Assembly: GCF_000815105.2 (NCBI RefSeq) | Contig: NZ_CP010310.2 | Span: forward strand, 1,178,001-1,242,000 | Length of the DNA: 64,000 bases | From: Pandoraea pulmonicola | GTDB taxonomy: Bacteria; Pseudomonadota; Gammaproteobacteria; Burkholderiales; Burkholderiaceae | Direction of reading: 5' to 3' | In this document: positions 43,350-54,061 of the stretch, piece by piece | Layout: every line of letters begins with the position of its first letter | How positions within the stretch are numbered: position 1 is the first letter of the stretch | Program-made: the position numbers and the translations under genes | The notes under the pieces: generated by a model | Told to the model about the DNA's origin: nothing | Seen by the model: only the letters and a program-made list of their open reading frames with translations | The model's database searches: none

Positions 43350-45014
43350 ATGCGTTTGATGAAAACGAACCGGCCGTGGCTGCGCTGGGCGGCAGTGTGC
43401 GCCGTCACGTTGGGGGGAACCGTTCACGGCGTGGCGATGGCCGAGGAGGCCAGGACGGACGCCCCCGCGAAGCCTGCAGCGGTGGACTCGCCGGCCGGCG
43501 GCGCGGCGAGCGAGGCGGCGGGCAAGCGGGTGAACATCAACGAGTACGTCGTGCGCGGCAATACCGTGCTCGACGTTCGGACCATCGAAAAGGCCGTCAC
43601 GCCGTATCTCGGCCCGGACCGCACGCTCGCCGACATCGAAGCGGCACGCGACGCGCTGCTCGCCGCCTACCAGGCGAAGGGCTACCAGTCGGTGTACGTC
43701 GATCTGCCGGAGCAGCAGGTCACCGGCGGGATCGTCTATCTGAAAGTGAGCGAGACCAAGCTGGGTCGTCTGCGTGTGGTCGGCTCGGAATACCACTCGC
43801 CGCGTGAAGTGCGCGAACGCGTGCCGTCGCTGGCCGAAGGCAAGGTGCCCGACTTCAATGCCGCGCAGGCCGAACTCACCGCCCTCAACCGCACCGGCGA
43901 CCAGCAGGTGGTGCCGCTCGTGAAGCAGGGCGCCGTGCCGGGCACGATGGACGTCGATCTCAAGGTCGAGGACACGAACCCGTGGCGGGCGAGCCTGAGC
44001 GTGAACAACGATCGCAGCGCGGACACGAAGCCGCTGCGCATGCTCGCCTCGCTGGGCTACGACAACCTGTGGCAACTCGGCCACCGCGTGTCGATGAGCT
44101 TCTTCGGCGCGCCGCAGGACTTCAAGCAGAGCAAGGTGTGGTCGGGGTCGTACGTGGCGCCGCTCGGCTCGTCGCCGTGGACGCTCGAACTCAACGGCTA
44201 TCAGTCGGACAGCAACGTGGCGACGACCGGCGGCACCACGGTGCTCGGCAAGGGCCACGCGATCGGCTTCAAGACCACTTACACCGTGCCCGACACGGGC
44301 AACTGGTACCACGCCTTCAGCCTCGGCGTGGACTTCAAGGACAACACGGAAACCACGCGCTTCGGTACCGCCGGCGACGTGGTGCCGCTCAAGTACGCGC
44401 CGGTCACGCTCGGCTACTCCGGCTTCTATCAAAGCGAGCAGTGGCAGCTTGGCCTGAACACGTCGATCGTGACGGGCACGTCGAGCCTGTTCGGCTATGG
44501 CAGCAGCCCCGCGCAGTTCGACGCCAAGCGCTACAAGGCGTCGCCGAGCTTCACGCTGCTGCGTGCCGACGCCAACGGCGCCTACACCTTCAGTGGCGGC
44601 TGGCAGCTCGCCGCGCGCATCGCCACGCAGATGACCGACTCGCCGCTCGTCTCGAACGAACAGCTCGCCGGCGGCGGCATGAATTCGGTGCGCGGCTACC
44701 TCTCGGCCGAAGCGACCGGCGACTACGGCGTGGTCGGCTCGGTCGAGTGGCGCACGCCGCCAATCCCGCTGCTCGGCCCCGTGGTCTCCAACTGGCGCGC
44801 CTATGCGTTCTTCGACGGCGCACGCCTGGGGCTGCGCGACGCGTTACCCGAACAGACTTCCCGTTTCTCGCTCGCGTCGGTTGGCGTGGGCACGTCGCTG
44901 CGTCTGACGTCGCACGTGACGGGACGCTTCGATGCGGCCTATCCGCTCACGAACGGTCCGCGCACCGAGCGCTACAAACCGCGCCTGAATTTCAGCGTGA
45001 CGGCGACCTACTGA
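43350..45014 (+). CDS. ShlB/FhaC/HecB-type two-partner-secretion pore
   Basis: This gene encodes 554 residues. A signal peptide ending near VAMAEEA is followed by POTRA domains (INEYVVRGNTVLD, then KLGRLRVVGSEYHSPREVRERVPSL) and a beta-barrel. The L6 motif is VRGY in GMNSVRGYLSAE, and the protein ends LNFSVTATY with an aromatic C-terminal residue. It belongs to the TPS pore family but is distinct from the CdiB protein at 17215. No exoprotein gene of the TpsA type is near. It is the first of a same-strand run with the DUF2341-ExbB, ExbD, TonB and porin genes. Confidence 0.85.
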   Translation: MRLMKTNRPWLRWAAVCAVTLGGTVHGVAMAEEARTDAPAKPAAVDSPAGGAASEAAGKRVNINEYVVRGNTVLDVRTIEKAVTPYLGPDRTLADIEAARDALLAAYQAKGYQSVYVDLPEQQVTGGIVYLKVSETKLGRLRVVGSEYHSPREVRERVPSLAEGKVPDFNAAQAELTALNRTGDQQVVPLVKQGAVPGTMDVDLKVEDTNPWRASLSVNNDRSADTKPLRMLASLGYDNLWQLGHRVSMSFFGAPQDFKQSKVWSGSYVAPLGSSPWTLELNGYQSDSNVATTGGTTVLGKGHAIGFKTTYTVPDTGNWYHAFSLGVDFKDNTETTRFGTAGDVVPLKYAPVTLGYSGFYQSEQWQLGLNTSIVTGTSSLFGYGSSPAQFDAKRYKASPSFTLLRADANGAYTFSGGWQLAARIATQMTDSPLVSNEQLAGGGMNSVRGYLSAEATGDYGVVGSVEWRTPPIPLLGPVVSNWRAYAFFDGARLGLRDALPEQTSRFSLASVGVGTSLRLTSHVTGRFDAAYPLTNGPRTERYKPRLNFSVTATY

Positions 45015-45100
45015 GCGGCAAGACAACACGACACATTCATGACCTGATGCCTGGTGCGCCAATTCAACGCGTCGGGCGGCATACACGGAGAACCAAAGCC

Positions 45101-46873
45101 ATGCGACGCATTCTTCCATTCCTGCTTGCGCTCATCGGCACGCTGATGCCGGTGCTCGCGCACGCCTGGTGGCAACCGGACTGGGCGTACCGCAAACCCA
45201 TCACCATCGACGCCGGGCCGCAAGGCGGCAACATCACCGGCGACGCCGGTCGTGTGCCGATGCTGCTGCGTCTGCACACCGGCAACTTCAGCTTCGAAGG
45301 CGTGAACGAGACCGGCGCCGACTTGCGCTTCGTCGCCGCCGACGACAAGACGGTTCTGAACCACCAGATCGAACAGTTCGATCCGGTGCTCGGCATCGCC
45401 CTCGTGTGGGTCGACGTGCCGGCCGTCACCGCCGCCAACAAGCAGCAGATCTGGATGTACTACGGCAACCGCAAGGCGCCTGCCGCCGGCAGCGGCCAAC
45501 GCGTGTTCGATCCGGACTACACCGCCGTCTATCACTTCGGCGAGCCGAACGCTCCCGCCCGCGACACCACGGCCTACGGCAACAACAGCCAGAACGCCGT
45601 GGTCACGCTCGACGGCGCGATCATCGGCCGCGGTGCGCAGGCCGGCGCTTCGCCGATCGTGCTGCCCGCCTCGCCGTCGCTGGCCATCGCAGCCGGCGGC
45701 AACTTCACGTTCTCGGCATGGGTGCGTCCGGAGAAGCTCGGCGCGAATGAAGCGGTCTACGTGCGCCGCGACGGCGGCAGCGCTCTGGCGATCGGTATCG
45801 ACCAGGGCGTGCCGTTCGTACAGGTGGGCACACAGCGCAGCCAGCCGGGCCAGCCGATTCAGGCCGGTCAATGGTCGCACCTGGCGGTGACCTCCGACGG
45901 CAAATCGATCACGCTGTTCGTTGGGGGGTACGCCGCCAGCACGCTGGCCGCCGCACTGCCCGCGCTGAACTCGCCGTCGATCATCGGCGGCGACGCCGAC
46001 GGCGTGGCCGGTGGCTTTGCCCACTTCTCGGGCGCCGTGGACGAAGTGCGTCTGTCGAAGGTGGCGCGCAGCGCCGCGCTGCTCCAGACGGATGCCGTCT
46101 CGCAGGGCGCCGAGTCGCGCCTGATTGCCTTCGGTCCGGACGAGCAGCAGGCCGGCAAGAGCCACTTCGCGTTCATCCTTGCCGCCATGCCGGTCGACGC
46201 CTGGGTGGTGGTCTGCGTGCTCGGTCTGATGGCGCTGGTGTCGTGGGTCATCATGATCACCAAGAGCCGCAGCTATAGCGCCAAGGCTCAGGCCAACGCG
46301 GTGTTCATGGAGCATTTTCGCGAGGCGTCGGGCGCGCCGCTCGATCAGATCGCGCGCACGAATCGCGTGCCTGAAGGGGTGCGCGACCAGTCGCCGCTGT
46401 GGCGCCTGTACGAGGTTGCGCTCGACGAACTGCATCGCCGCCACGAGCTCGGCTACGACACCAGTGCCGTCTCCGACGCGACCATCAGCGCCATTCGCGC
46501 GTCGATGGACGGTGCGATGGTGCGCGAAGTCGAAAGCATGAGCCGTCGCATGAACTGGCTGTCGACGTCGATCGAAGGCGCACCGTACGTGGGGCTGTTC
46601 GGCACCGTGATCGGGATCATGCTGGTGTTCGTCGTGGCCGCGATGGCCGGGGCGGTGGACATCAATTCGGTGGCACCGGGCATGGCCGCCGCACTGCTGT
46701 GTACGGCAGCCGGTCTGGGCGTGGCCATTCCGGCCCTGTTCGGCTACAACTGGCTGGTCTCGCGCTCGGACGCCATCGCGGCCGACATGGCGGTGTTCGT
46801 CGACGAGTTCACGACCCGCCTTGCGGAAGAGCAGGGCGAAGGCCGCCGTCAGCCCGTGCTGCAGCGCGCGTGA
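45101..46873 (+). CDS. DUF2341-LamG-ExbB/MotA fusion protein
   Basis: This gene encodes 590 residues from ATG 45101, with GGAG about 10 bases upstream. A signal peptide (LPFLLALIGTLMPVLAHAWW) is followed by DUF2341 (WAYRKPITIDAG to VWVDVPAVTAANKQQIWMYYGN, about 25-130), then a concanavalin/LamG-like domain with FTFSAWVRPEKLG and GAVDEVRLSKVARS (about 190-335), a transmembrane helix near 365-385, and a MotA/TolQ/ExbB domain with GLFGTVIGIMLVFVV and GMAAALLCTAAGLGVAIPALFGYNW. The periplasmic N-terminal part would sense or bind carbohydrate or protein, and the channel part uses the proton gradient with ExbD next door. Confidence 0.85.
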   Translation: MRRILPFLLALIGTLMPVLAHAWWQPDWAYRKPITIDAGPQGGNITGDAGRVPMLLRLHTGNFSFEGVNETGADLRFVAADDKTVLNHQIEQFDPVLGIALVWVDVPAVTAANKQQIWMYYGNRKAPAAGSGQRVFDPDYTAVYHFGEPNAPARDTTAYGNNSQNAVVTLDGAIIGRGAQAGASPIVLPASPSLAIAAGGNFTFSAWVRPEKLGANEAVYVRRDGGSALAIGIDQGVPFVQVGTQRSQPGQPIQAGQWSHLAVTSDGKSITLFVGGYAASTLAAALPALNSPSIIGGDADGVAGGFAHFSGAVDEVRLSKVARSAALLQTDAVSQGAESRLIAFGPDEQQAGKSHFAFILAAMPVDAWVVVCVLGLMALVSWVIMITKSRSYSAKAQANAVFMEHFREASGAPLDQIARTNRVPEGVRDQSPLWRLYEVALDELHRRHELGYDTSAVSDATISAIRASMDGAMVREVESMSRRMNWLSTSIEGAPYVGLFGTVIGIMLVFVVAAMAGAVDINSVAPGMAAALLCTAAGLGVAIPALFGYNWLVSRSDAIAADMAVFVDEFTTRLAEEQGEGRRQPVLQRA

Positions 46874-46885
46874 CGGGGACGAACC

Positions 46886-47296
46886 ATGGCTAACGCAACC
46901 CGATTCGCGGCGAAGAAGCGCGCGGGCGGCATCAACATCACGCCGTTCGTCGACGTGCTGCTGGTGGTGCTGGTGATCTTCATCCTCACGAGCAACGCCA
47001 GCATTCCCGGCATCAAGGTCGACCTGCCGAAGGCCAGCGCTTCGGTGGCGTTGGAAAAGCCGAAGACCAAGGCGATCACCGTGGACAACGCGGGCCAGGT
47101 ATTCCTCGACGCCTATCCGGTGAGCCTCACCGAGCTCGAGGATCGCCTGCGCACGGAAAAGGCGGTCACGCCCGATTTTCCGGTGATCGTGCGCGGCGAC
47201 GCGCAGGTGCAGTACGCCAAGGTCGTGGAAGTGCTCGACCTGTTGCGCCGGATCGATCTGAACCAGGTCGGCCTCGTGACCGGCAAGCCGCAGTGA
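46886..47296 (+). CDS. ExbD/TolR family biopolymer transport protein
   Basis: This gene encodes 136 residues. The single N-terminal helix NITPFVDVLLVVLVIFIL contains the conserved proton-carrying Asp (FVD), followed by the periplasmic domain with KAITVDNAGQVFLD and FPVIVRGDAQVQY. It works with the ExbB domain of the preceding fusion protein as the stator of a proton-driven channel. The gene starts 12 bases after it, in the same operon. Confidence 0.9.
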   Translation: MANATRFAAKKRAGGINITPFVDVLLVVLVIFILTSNASIPGIKVDLPKASASVALEKPKTKAITVDNAGQVFLDAYPVSLTELEDRLRTEKAVTPDFPVIVRGDAQVQYAKVVEVLDLLRRIDLNQVGLVTGKPQ

Positions 47297-47306
47297 GGAG
47301 CGCAGC

Positions 47307-48023
47307 GTGAAACCTCGCGATTTCGCGTCTCGCCCGGCGGCCAGAACGGTCAGCCCCGCGATCGGGCTGCTGCGCCGCCGCGGCGGGCTGATCGTCGGCG
47401 GCATCGTGGTGCTCGGGCTGATCGCGCTCTTCTGGCATCTGCTCACGGACAAGGCCAGCACGCGTCGCGAGGTGAACGCCCCGCCGATGCTCATGCTGCC
47501 GCCACCCCCGCCACCGCCTCCGCCGCAGGAAACGCCGCCGGAGCCGCAACCCGAGAAGGTCAAGCCTGAAGTGGTCGAGCCGAAACCGGCCGACCCGGTC
47601 GAGCCGCCCAAGGACGACTCGCCGCCCAGCCCGACGAAGGATCTCGGCGACGCCGTGACCATCAACGGCGACGCTCAGGCGGGCACCGACGCATTCGGCA
47701 TCGGCGCCGGCCGCGGCGGCGGCATGACCGGTGGTGGCGGCGGACTGGGCAGCCGCTCTTACAGCGCCTGGCTGGCGAGTTCGTTGCAGCAGGCGTTCGG
47801 CCGCGATCAACGTACCCGCACGCTGGCGTTCGACGACGTTCGTGTCGACCTCTGGCTCGATGCCGACGGACGCACCACGCGCGCTCAACTGGTTCGGGGC
47901 ACGGGCAATCCGAGCATCGACGAAGCGGTGCTCGCCATGTTGCGCGACTTCCGCGCGGAAGAGAAACCGCCCGCATCGCTGCGCTATCCGCTGTCGATGA
48001 GCATCCGGGGGCGCAGGCCATGA
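47307..48023 (+). CDS. TonB-like energy transducer
   Basis: This gene encodes 238 residues from GTG 47307, preceded by GGAG. A short cytoplasmic start, one helix (GGLIVGGIVVLGLIALFW), a long proline-rich spacer (PPPPPPPPP, then EPQPEKVKPEVVEPKPADPV) and a C-terminal TonB fold with SRSYSAWLASSLQQAF, VRVDLWLDADGRTTRAQLVRGTG and ASLRYPLSM. This is the TonB layout. It would transmit the energy of the ExbBD complex to an outer-membrane partner, most likely the putative porin or TPS pore in the same operon. Confidence 0.85.
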   Translation: MKPRDFASRPAARTVSPAIGLLRRRGGLIVGGIVVLGLIALFWHLLTDKASTRREVNAPPMLMLPPPPPPPPPQETPPEPQPEKVKPEVVEPKPADPVEPPKDDSPPSPTKDLGDAVTINGDAQAGTDAFGIGAGRGGGMTGGGGGLGSRSYSAWLASSLQQAFGRDQRTRTLAFDDVRVDLWLDADGRTTRAQLVRGTGNPSIDEAVLAMLRDFRAEEKPPASLRYPLSMSIRGRRP

Positions 48024-49876
48024 CACACGACAAGACGCACACGGCCGACGCCGGATTCCCTATTTACGCAAAAGTCACACACAAAATGAAAGCACTGGAA
48101 CGTATGACCGGCGCGCTGGCTCAGCGGCGCGCCCCTCGCATGGCGGGGACGGCGGGCGCCGTCGCCCTGGCGCTCGCGCTTATGGGCACGGCGGGTCTCG
48201 CCCACGCGCAGGCACAGCCCGCCCCGAAAGAGACCGCGATGGTCAAGCTCATTCGCGGCCTGATCAAGAGCGGGGCCATCGACAAGGCGACCGGTGAGGC
48301 GCTGCTGGCGCAGGCCGAGACCGAAGCCTACGCGGCGTCGCAGGCGGCACAGAAGCAGGCGGCGGCACCGGCAGCCGCGGCAGCGGGCGCCGCCGGTTTT
48401 GCCGCCGAGCCGGGCGAGGTGCGCATCCCGTACATCTCACAGACCACGCGCGATCAGATTCGCGACGAGGTCAAGAACGAAGTGATGGCGCAGGCCAAGT
48501 CGGAAGGCTGGGCCGCGCCGAACGAAATGCCGGAGTGGACCAAGCGCATTCACATCGAAGGCGACTTCCGCCTGCGCAACGAGTCGCGCTTCTACTCGAG
48601 CAGCAACGCGAACACGCAGATCGACTGGGGGCAGATCAACCGCGGCAACGGCTTCGACGTCAACACGAACACGAGTCTGGCGCTGCCGCCGCTGCTCAAC
48701 ACCAACCAGAACCGTACGAACCAGTTCCGTGCGCGCGCCCGTTTCGGCATCTTTGCCGACGTGTCCGAGCAGGTCAAAGCCGGCGTGCGTTTGGCCAGCA
48801 GCAACGACGACAGCCCCGTGTCGACCAACACCACGCTCGGCGGCGGTCTGAACAAGAAGAACGTCTGGCTCGACCAGATGTGGATGTCGTACCAGCCGTT
48901 CAGCTGGGTGAAGTTCACGGGCGGGCGCTTTGCACCGCCGTACGTCACGAGCGACATGCTGTTTTCCAACGACCTGAACCTCGACGGCATTGCGGCACAG
49001 TTCAACAAGACGCTGCCGCAGGCGCCGAACGTGGAACTGTTCGGTTCGCTCGGCTTCATTCCGCTGGAATACTCGGGCGACAACTCGCCGTCGAACAGCC
49101 AGAGCAAGATGTCGAGCCAGACCAAGTGGCTGCTTGGCGGGCAGTTCGGGGCGAACTGGAAGCTCGACTCGAAGAACTCGTTCCGCGGCACGCTCGGGTA
49201 CTTCGACTTCCGCAACATCACCGGTCGGCTTTCGTCGCCGTGCGCGCTCTACGCCGGCCAGACGAGCTGCGACAGCGACTGGTCGCGCCCGGCGTTCATG
49301 CAGAAGGGCAACACGCTCATGCTGCTGCGTAACATCGCGCTCAACCCGATCGACCCGGCCAATACGTCGCAGCCGCAGTATGTCGGCTACGCGTCGAAGT
49401 TCCAGTTGCTCGATCTGTCCGCGCGCTGGGACACGATGCTCGCCGGCCGCTACCCCCTGCGTCTGGACGTGAACTACATCCGCAACCTGGCCTACAACGA
49501 AGGCGAGATGTGGGCGCGTTCGAACGGCGGCATCGTGAACAACTTCGGCTCGGGCGCGGCGACGCGCGAGAACTTCAAGAGCGGCCCGAACGCTTACATG
49601 TTCCAGGCGACCTTCGGCAAGCCGATCATGGCGTCGCGCGGCGACTGGAACATCCTGTTCGGCTACAAGCGCATCGAACCGGATGCGGTGCCCGACGCCT
49701 ACAACGATTCGACGTTCCACGGCGGCGGCACGAATGCGAAGGGCTACTACTTCGGCGGCTCGTACGCCTTCGACAAGAACGCCTGGATCACGGGCCGCTG
49801 GTTGTCGACGAAGGAAGTCTATGGCGCGCCGCAGTCGATCGACACGCTGCAGATCGAAGTCAACGCGCGTTTCTAA
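48020..49876 (+). CDS. Putative porin (Porin_5-like outer-membrane protein)
   Basis: This gene encodes 618 residues; the start overlaps the TonB gene by ATGA. The N-terminus has a signal peptide (VALALALMGTAGLAHAQA), a short helical coiled part (KLIRGLIKSGAIDKATGEALLAQAETEA) and a Gln/Ala-rich linker. From about residue 165 a beta-barrel begins (RIHIEGDFRLRNESRFYSS), with regularly spaced aromatic strand ends to the final VNARF. The family is the putative porin group seen beside TonB/ExbD genes in Burkholderiales. It probably lets a TonB-energised substrate cross the outer membrane; which one is unknown. Confidence 0.8.
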   Translation: MTHDKTHTADAGFPIYAKVTHKMKALERMTGALAQRRAPRMAGTAGAVALALALMGTAGLAHAQAQPAPKETAMVKLIRGLIKSGAIDKATGEALLAQAETEAYAASQAAQKQAAAPAAAAAGAAGFAAEPGEVRIPYISQTTRDQIRDEVKNEVMAQAKSEGWAAPNEMPEWTKRIHIEGDFRLRNESRFYSSSNANTQIDWGQINRGNGFDVNTNTSLALPPLLNTNQNRTNQFRARARFGIFADVSEQVKAGVRLASSNDDSPVSTNTTLGGGLNKKNVWLDQMWMSYQPFSWVKFTGGRFAPPYVTSDMLFSNDLNLDGIAAQFNKTLPQAPNVELFGSLGFIPLEYSGDNSPSNSQSKMSSQTKWLLGGQFGANWKLDSKNSFRGTLGYFDFRNITGRLSSPCALYAGQTSCDSDWSRPAFMQKGNTLMLLRNIALNPIDPANTSQPQYVGYASKFQLLDLSARWDTMLAGRYPLRLDVNYIRNLAYNEGEMWARSNGGIVNNFGSGAATRENFKSGPNAYMFQATFGKPIMASRGDWNILFGYKRIEPDAVPDAYNDSTFHGGGTNAKGYYFGGSYAFDKNAWITGRWLSTKEVYGAPQSIDTLQIEVNARF

Positions 49877-49885
49877 GGAGGTGTC

Positions 49886-50683
49886 ATGAGCCAACAGCCC
49901 CCGCGCGCATCGAACCGATCGCACCCGATGCACCTGCCGAACGTATCGCGACTGGCGCAAAGTCTGGCCGCGGCGGCGATGTTCGCCGTCTGCGCGGCCG
50001 CCTCGGCGCAGTCGCCGCAGGGCACGCCGAGCATGGAAGAACGCTTGCGCGCCCAGTTGCGTCAGACGACGGAGCAACTGCAACAGGCTAAGAACGAACT
50101 GGCCGCGCTCAAGGCCGGCGGTACCGCGGCCGCCGCGCCGGGCAAGGATTCGCCTGACGCGCTGCGCAAGCAACTCGAAGAAGCCAGGCAACAGCTCGCG
50201 GCCGAACGTCAGTCGCGCGAGCGTCTGGCGCAGGACGCTCGCTCGTCGCAGTCGGAAGTCAAGGCGATGGCGGACAAGGCCAACACGCAGATCGCGCAGT
50301 ACCGCAACGCCTACGACGAACTGCTCAAGCTCGCCCGTCAGGCCGATGCGCAGCGCAAGCATCTGGCCGACGAGACGGCGGCCCAGCGTGTGGCGCTCGC
50401 GATGTGCAAGGAGAAGAACGATCGCCTGTACGCCGTCGGCCAGGAAATCCTGACGGCGTACGAGACGATGGACGTGGCGACGATCGTGGCGGCACGTCAG
50501 CCGTTCGCCTCGCAAGCCCGCGTGAAGTATGAGCAGATCGCACAGCAGTATGGCGACAAGCTCTATGAGGGCAAGTTCGACGAGCAGCAGGCTGCGGCGG
50601 CCATCGCCAACAGGTCGGCCGCTGTGGAGCCCGGTGCCGCATCGGCACCTGCGTCGGCGTCCGCGCCGGCCGCGACCCAATAA
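49886..50683 (+). CDS. Periplasmic coiled-coil protein
   Basis: This gene encodes 265 residues with AGGAGG seven bases before the ATG. After a signal peptide (LAAAAMFAVCAAASAQ) comes a long coiled coil, QLRQTTEQLQQAKNELAALK and LRKQLEEARQQLAAERQSRERLA, about residues 50-180. There is a helical end containing CKEKNDRLYAVGQEILTAYE, then an Ala/Pro tail. It follows the putative porin by 9 bases in the same operon and may bridge membrane and cell wall. Similar sequences are labelled DNA repair protein in some databases, which I would not trust. Confidence 0.75.
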   Translation: MSQQPPRASNRSHPMHLPNVSRLAQSLAAAAMFAVCAAASAQSPQGTPSMEERLRAQLRQTTEQLQQAKNELAALKAGGTAAAAPGKDSPDALRKQLEEARQQLAAERQSRERLAQDARSSQSEVKAMADKANTQIAQYRNAYDELLKLARQADAQRKHLADETAAQRVALAMCKEKNDRLYAVGQEILTAYETMDVATIVAARQPFASQARVKYEQIAQQYGDKLYEGKFDEQQAAAAIANRSAAVEPGAASAPASASAPAATQ

Positions 50684-50725
50684 TCACGCAGCAATTCAGT
50701 AACCGTAAGTTCGAGGATGACTGGC

Positions 50726-51322
50726 ATGAACCAAGAGAACACGACGCAACACGACAACGAGGACGCCGCGCTCGCCAGCGCGTCAGCCGCCGGCACCGTG
50801 CCGGCCAAGGTCGTGACGTTTGTCACGTCGGAGCAGGTCGCCGACGCCATTCGTGCCGCCGGCTGCGCGGTGTCCGTGCAGCAGGACGATCTCGTCACGC
50901 GTTTGCACAGCGCGAGCCACGGCATTGGCTACCAGGTGCACTGGGGCAACCAGACTGGTGTGGACCAGTATCTGGATTTCACGTTGAGCTGCCCGCTGCG
51001 CGTGCAGGGCGGTGAGTTGCCCGACGGCCTCATCAACGAATGGCATCGCTCGCGCCGCTTCGCTCGCGTCGCGGCCCACGGCGAATTCCTGGTGCTGGAA
51101 ATGGATGTCTTCGTAGCCGGTGGCGTGTCGTCGGAGTTCCTGCGCTTCTCGTTGCGCTTGTGGGTCGAGATGATGGGGCAATTCTTCCTCCATCTGCGCA
51201 ACTTCACGCAGCAGGCCGCCGGGCAGGGCGACGCCACCGCGGTGGGTGCCGACACCTCGGTCGCTGCGGCCGATCCGAACGTCCTCGCCGACGAGCGGCA
51301 AGCACCGAAGACGCTCAACTGA
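50726..51322 (+). CDS. YbjN domain-containing protein
   Basis: This gene encodes 198 residues if ATG 50726 is used (GAGG nine bases upstream); ATG 50717 is 3 codons earlier. The YbjN fold spans about 30-165: VVTFVTSEQVADAIRAAG, YQVHWGNQTGVDQYLDFTLSCPLRV, FARVAAHGEFLVLEMDVFVAGGV and WVEMMGQFFLHLRNF. Such small cytosolic proteins (sensory transduction regulator-like) turn up in many envelope operons. It is the last gene of the DUF2341-to-YbjN operon; a hairpin with a T run lies at 51462-51506. Confidence 0.75.
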   Translation: MNQENTTQHDNEDAALASASAAGTVPAKVVTFVTSEQVADAIRAAGCAVSVQQDDLVTRLHSASHGIGYQVHWGNQTGVDQYLDFTLSCPLRVQGGELPDGLINEWHRSRRFARVAAHGEFLVLEMDVFVAGGVSSEFLRFSLRLWVEMMGQFFLHLRNFTQQAAGQGDATAVGADTSVAAADPNVLADERQAPKTLN

Positions 51323-51461
51323 CGCTCGCGCAGCAACCATTTGCGTCAGGAGAGTCGAGGCTATTGAACGCGTAGGCACGTGGCGCGCTCCCCCGGGCGC
51401 GCCATCGAGTTTCTTCGGACCTCCCCCGTAGGTCCACATCGCGCCGGCCGCAGGCCGGTTA

Positions 51462-51506
51462 GCCCGCCGTGTACCTGCTCAGGCAAGTGCGCCGCGGGCG
51501 TTTTTT
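51462..51506 (+). terminator. Rho-independent terminator behind the envelope operon
   Basis: GCCCGC at 51462-51467 pairs with GCGGGC at 51494-51499 around an inner CCTG/CAGG hairpin, followed directly by TTTTTT at 51501-51506. It ends the run that began with the TPS pore. Confidence 0.7.
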
Positions 51507-51819
51507 GTTAGGGCGATGCGGTGATATGTTTGGTAGGCCGTGGCCCACCACGCACCTTTTTCTTCTTTGGTGACCGCTCGCGTTGCCATCCCCGCTGCTC
51601 CCCCCCTGTCCCGTTAGGACGATGGAGACGAGCGACGATCTTTTCGTCGTCTTCAAAATTGTTTCACAAAGGGGTTGCGCAGTTGGATGAAGGTGACTAA
51701 TATCTCGTCTCTCGCAACGACGGCGGCGCAGCGCAAGCGGTGGGGCGGTCGAGGTGAGTGGGCTGAAAAGCCCGGTGGTTACAGGATTTTGAGCGAGTGA
51801 GTGGCTAGGGCGACGAACG

Positions 51820-51867
51820 GAAAGCGCGAAAAAAACTGTTGACGACGACGAGGATGTGCGACATAAT
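51820..51867 (+). promoter_or_regulatory. rRNA operon promoter
   Basis: TTGACG at 51839-51844 and CATAAT at 51862-51867 are separated by exactly 17 bases, a near-consensus sigma-70 promoter. An A-rich stretch directly upstream (about 51820-51837) looks like an UP element. Position about 275 bases before the 16S gene fits a rrn P site. Confidence 0.8.
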
Positions 51868-51949
51868 CTCACTTCTCTGCTGCTGATGCAGCGACGCAGA
51901 AAACGAAGCGATGGCGCGGTAAGTTGGCGACTCGCAAAGTGACTGCGAT

Positions 51950-51965
51950 TGATCTTTAAAAATTG
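51950..51965 (+). promoter_or_regulatory. BoxA-like antitermination site in the rRNA leader
   Basis: TGATCTTTAAAAATTG resembles the boxA consensus (TGCTCTTTAACA) that recruits the Nus/SuhB antitermination complex in rRNA leaders. A better copy lies in the 16S-23S spacer at 54051-54061. Confidence 0.5.
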
Positions 51966-52140
51966 AACAACCGATAAGTGTGGGCACTCGATGAATGGTG
52001 CGTCTGCTTCGGCAGATTGGCTTTAAATTTATTGAGGCTCACATAGTAAAAGGTAAGTTAAGCAATTAACTTGTCAGCATACTTTGAGAGCGACCGGTTC
52101 TAGCGATTTATCGCGAAAACCGAAAACAGTAACAGGTTTG

Positions 52141-53675
<1,535 letters not shown>

Positions 53676-53736
53676 GAGCATGCACTGGAAGTTGAGTGTT
53701 CACGCTTATCGGTTGTTGACTGCGTAGATCTAAGTC

Positions 53737-53813
53737 GGGTCTGTAGCTCAGGTGGTTAGAGCACCGTCTTGATAAGGCGGGGGTCGAAGGTTCAAGTCCT
53801 TCCAGACCCACCA
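53737..53813 (+). tRNA. tRNA-Ile (GAT anticodon)
   Basis: The 77-base sequence starts GGGTCTGTAGCTCAGG and ends with CAGACCC-A-CCA. The seven-base acceptor pairs perfectly, the anticodon loop is CTTGATAAG, and the T loop is TTCAAGTC. The CCA is encoded. It is the usual first tRNA of the 16S-23S spacer. Confidence 0.97.
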
Positions 53814-53863
53814 AGCTTTACACCACCGCCTGACCAAGTCGAGTAGTGGTAATCGGCTTGATT

Positions 53864-53939
53864 GGGGGATTAGCTCAGCTGGGAGAGCACCTGCTTTGCA
53901 AGCAGGGGGTCGTCGGTTCGATCCCGTCATCCTCCACCA
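53864..53939 (+). tRNA. tRNA-Ala (TGC anticodon)
   Basis: The 76-base sequence starts GGGGGATTAGCTCAG and ends ATCCTCC-A-CCA. The acceptor has one G-T pair, the anticodon loop is CTTTGCAAG, and the T loop is TTCGATCC. It follows tRNA-Ile in the spacer, as in most betaproteobacterial rrn operons. Confidence 0.97.
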
Positions 53940-54050
53940 AAATCTTGGATCGCATCGATGTCAGTCAAAAGCAAGTTATCTCAGTGGTACTTCTGAAGTA
54001 AATCCCTGAATGTGAATGCTTTTGAATGACAGTCATGTCATGCAGTATTT

Positions 54051-54061
54051 GTTCTTTAACA
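54051..54061 (+). promoter_or_regulatory. BoxA antitermination site in the 16S-23S spacer
   Basis: GTTCTTTAACA matches the boxA consensus closely. It lies about 110 bases after tRNA-Ala and 210 before 23S, its normal place. Confidence 0.75.
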
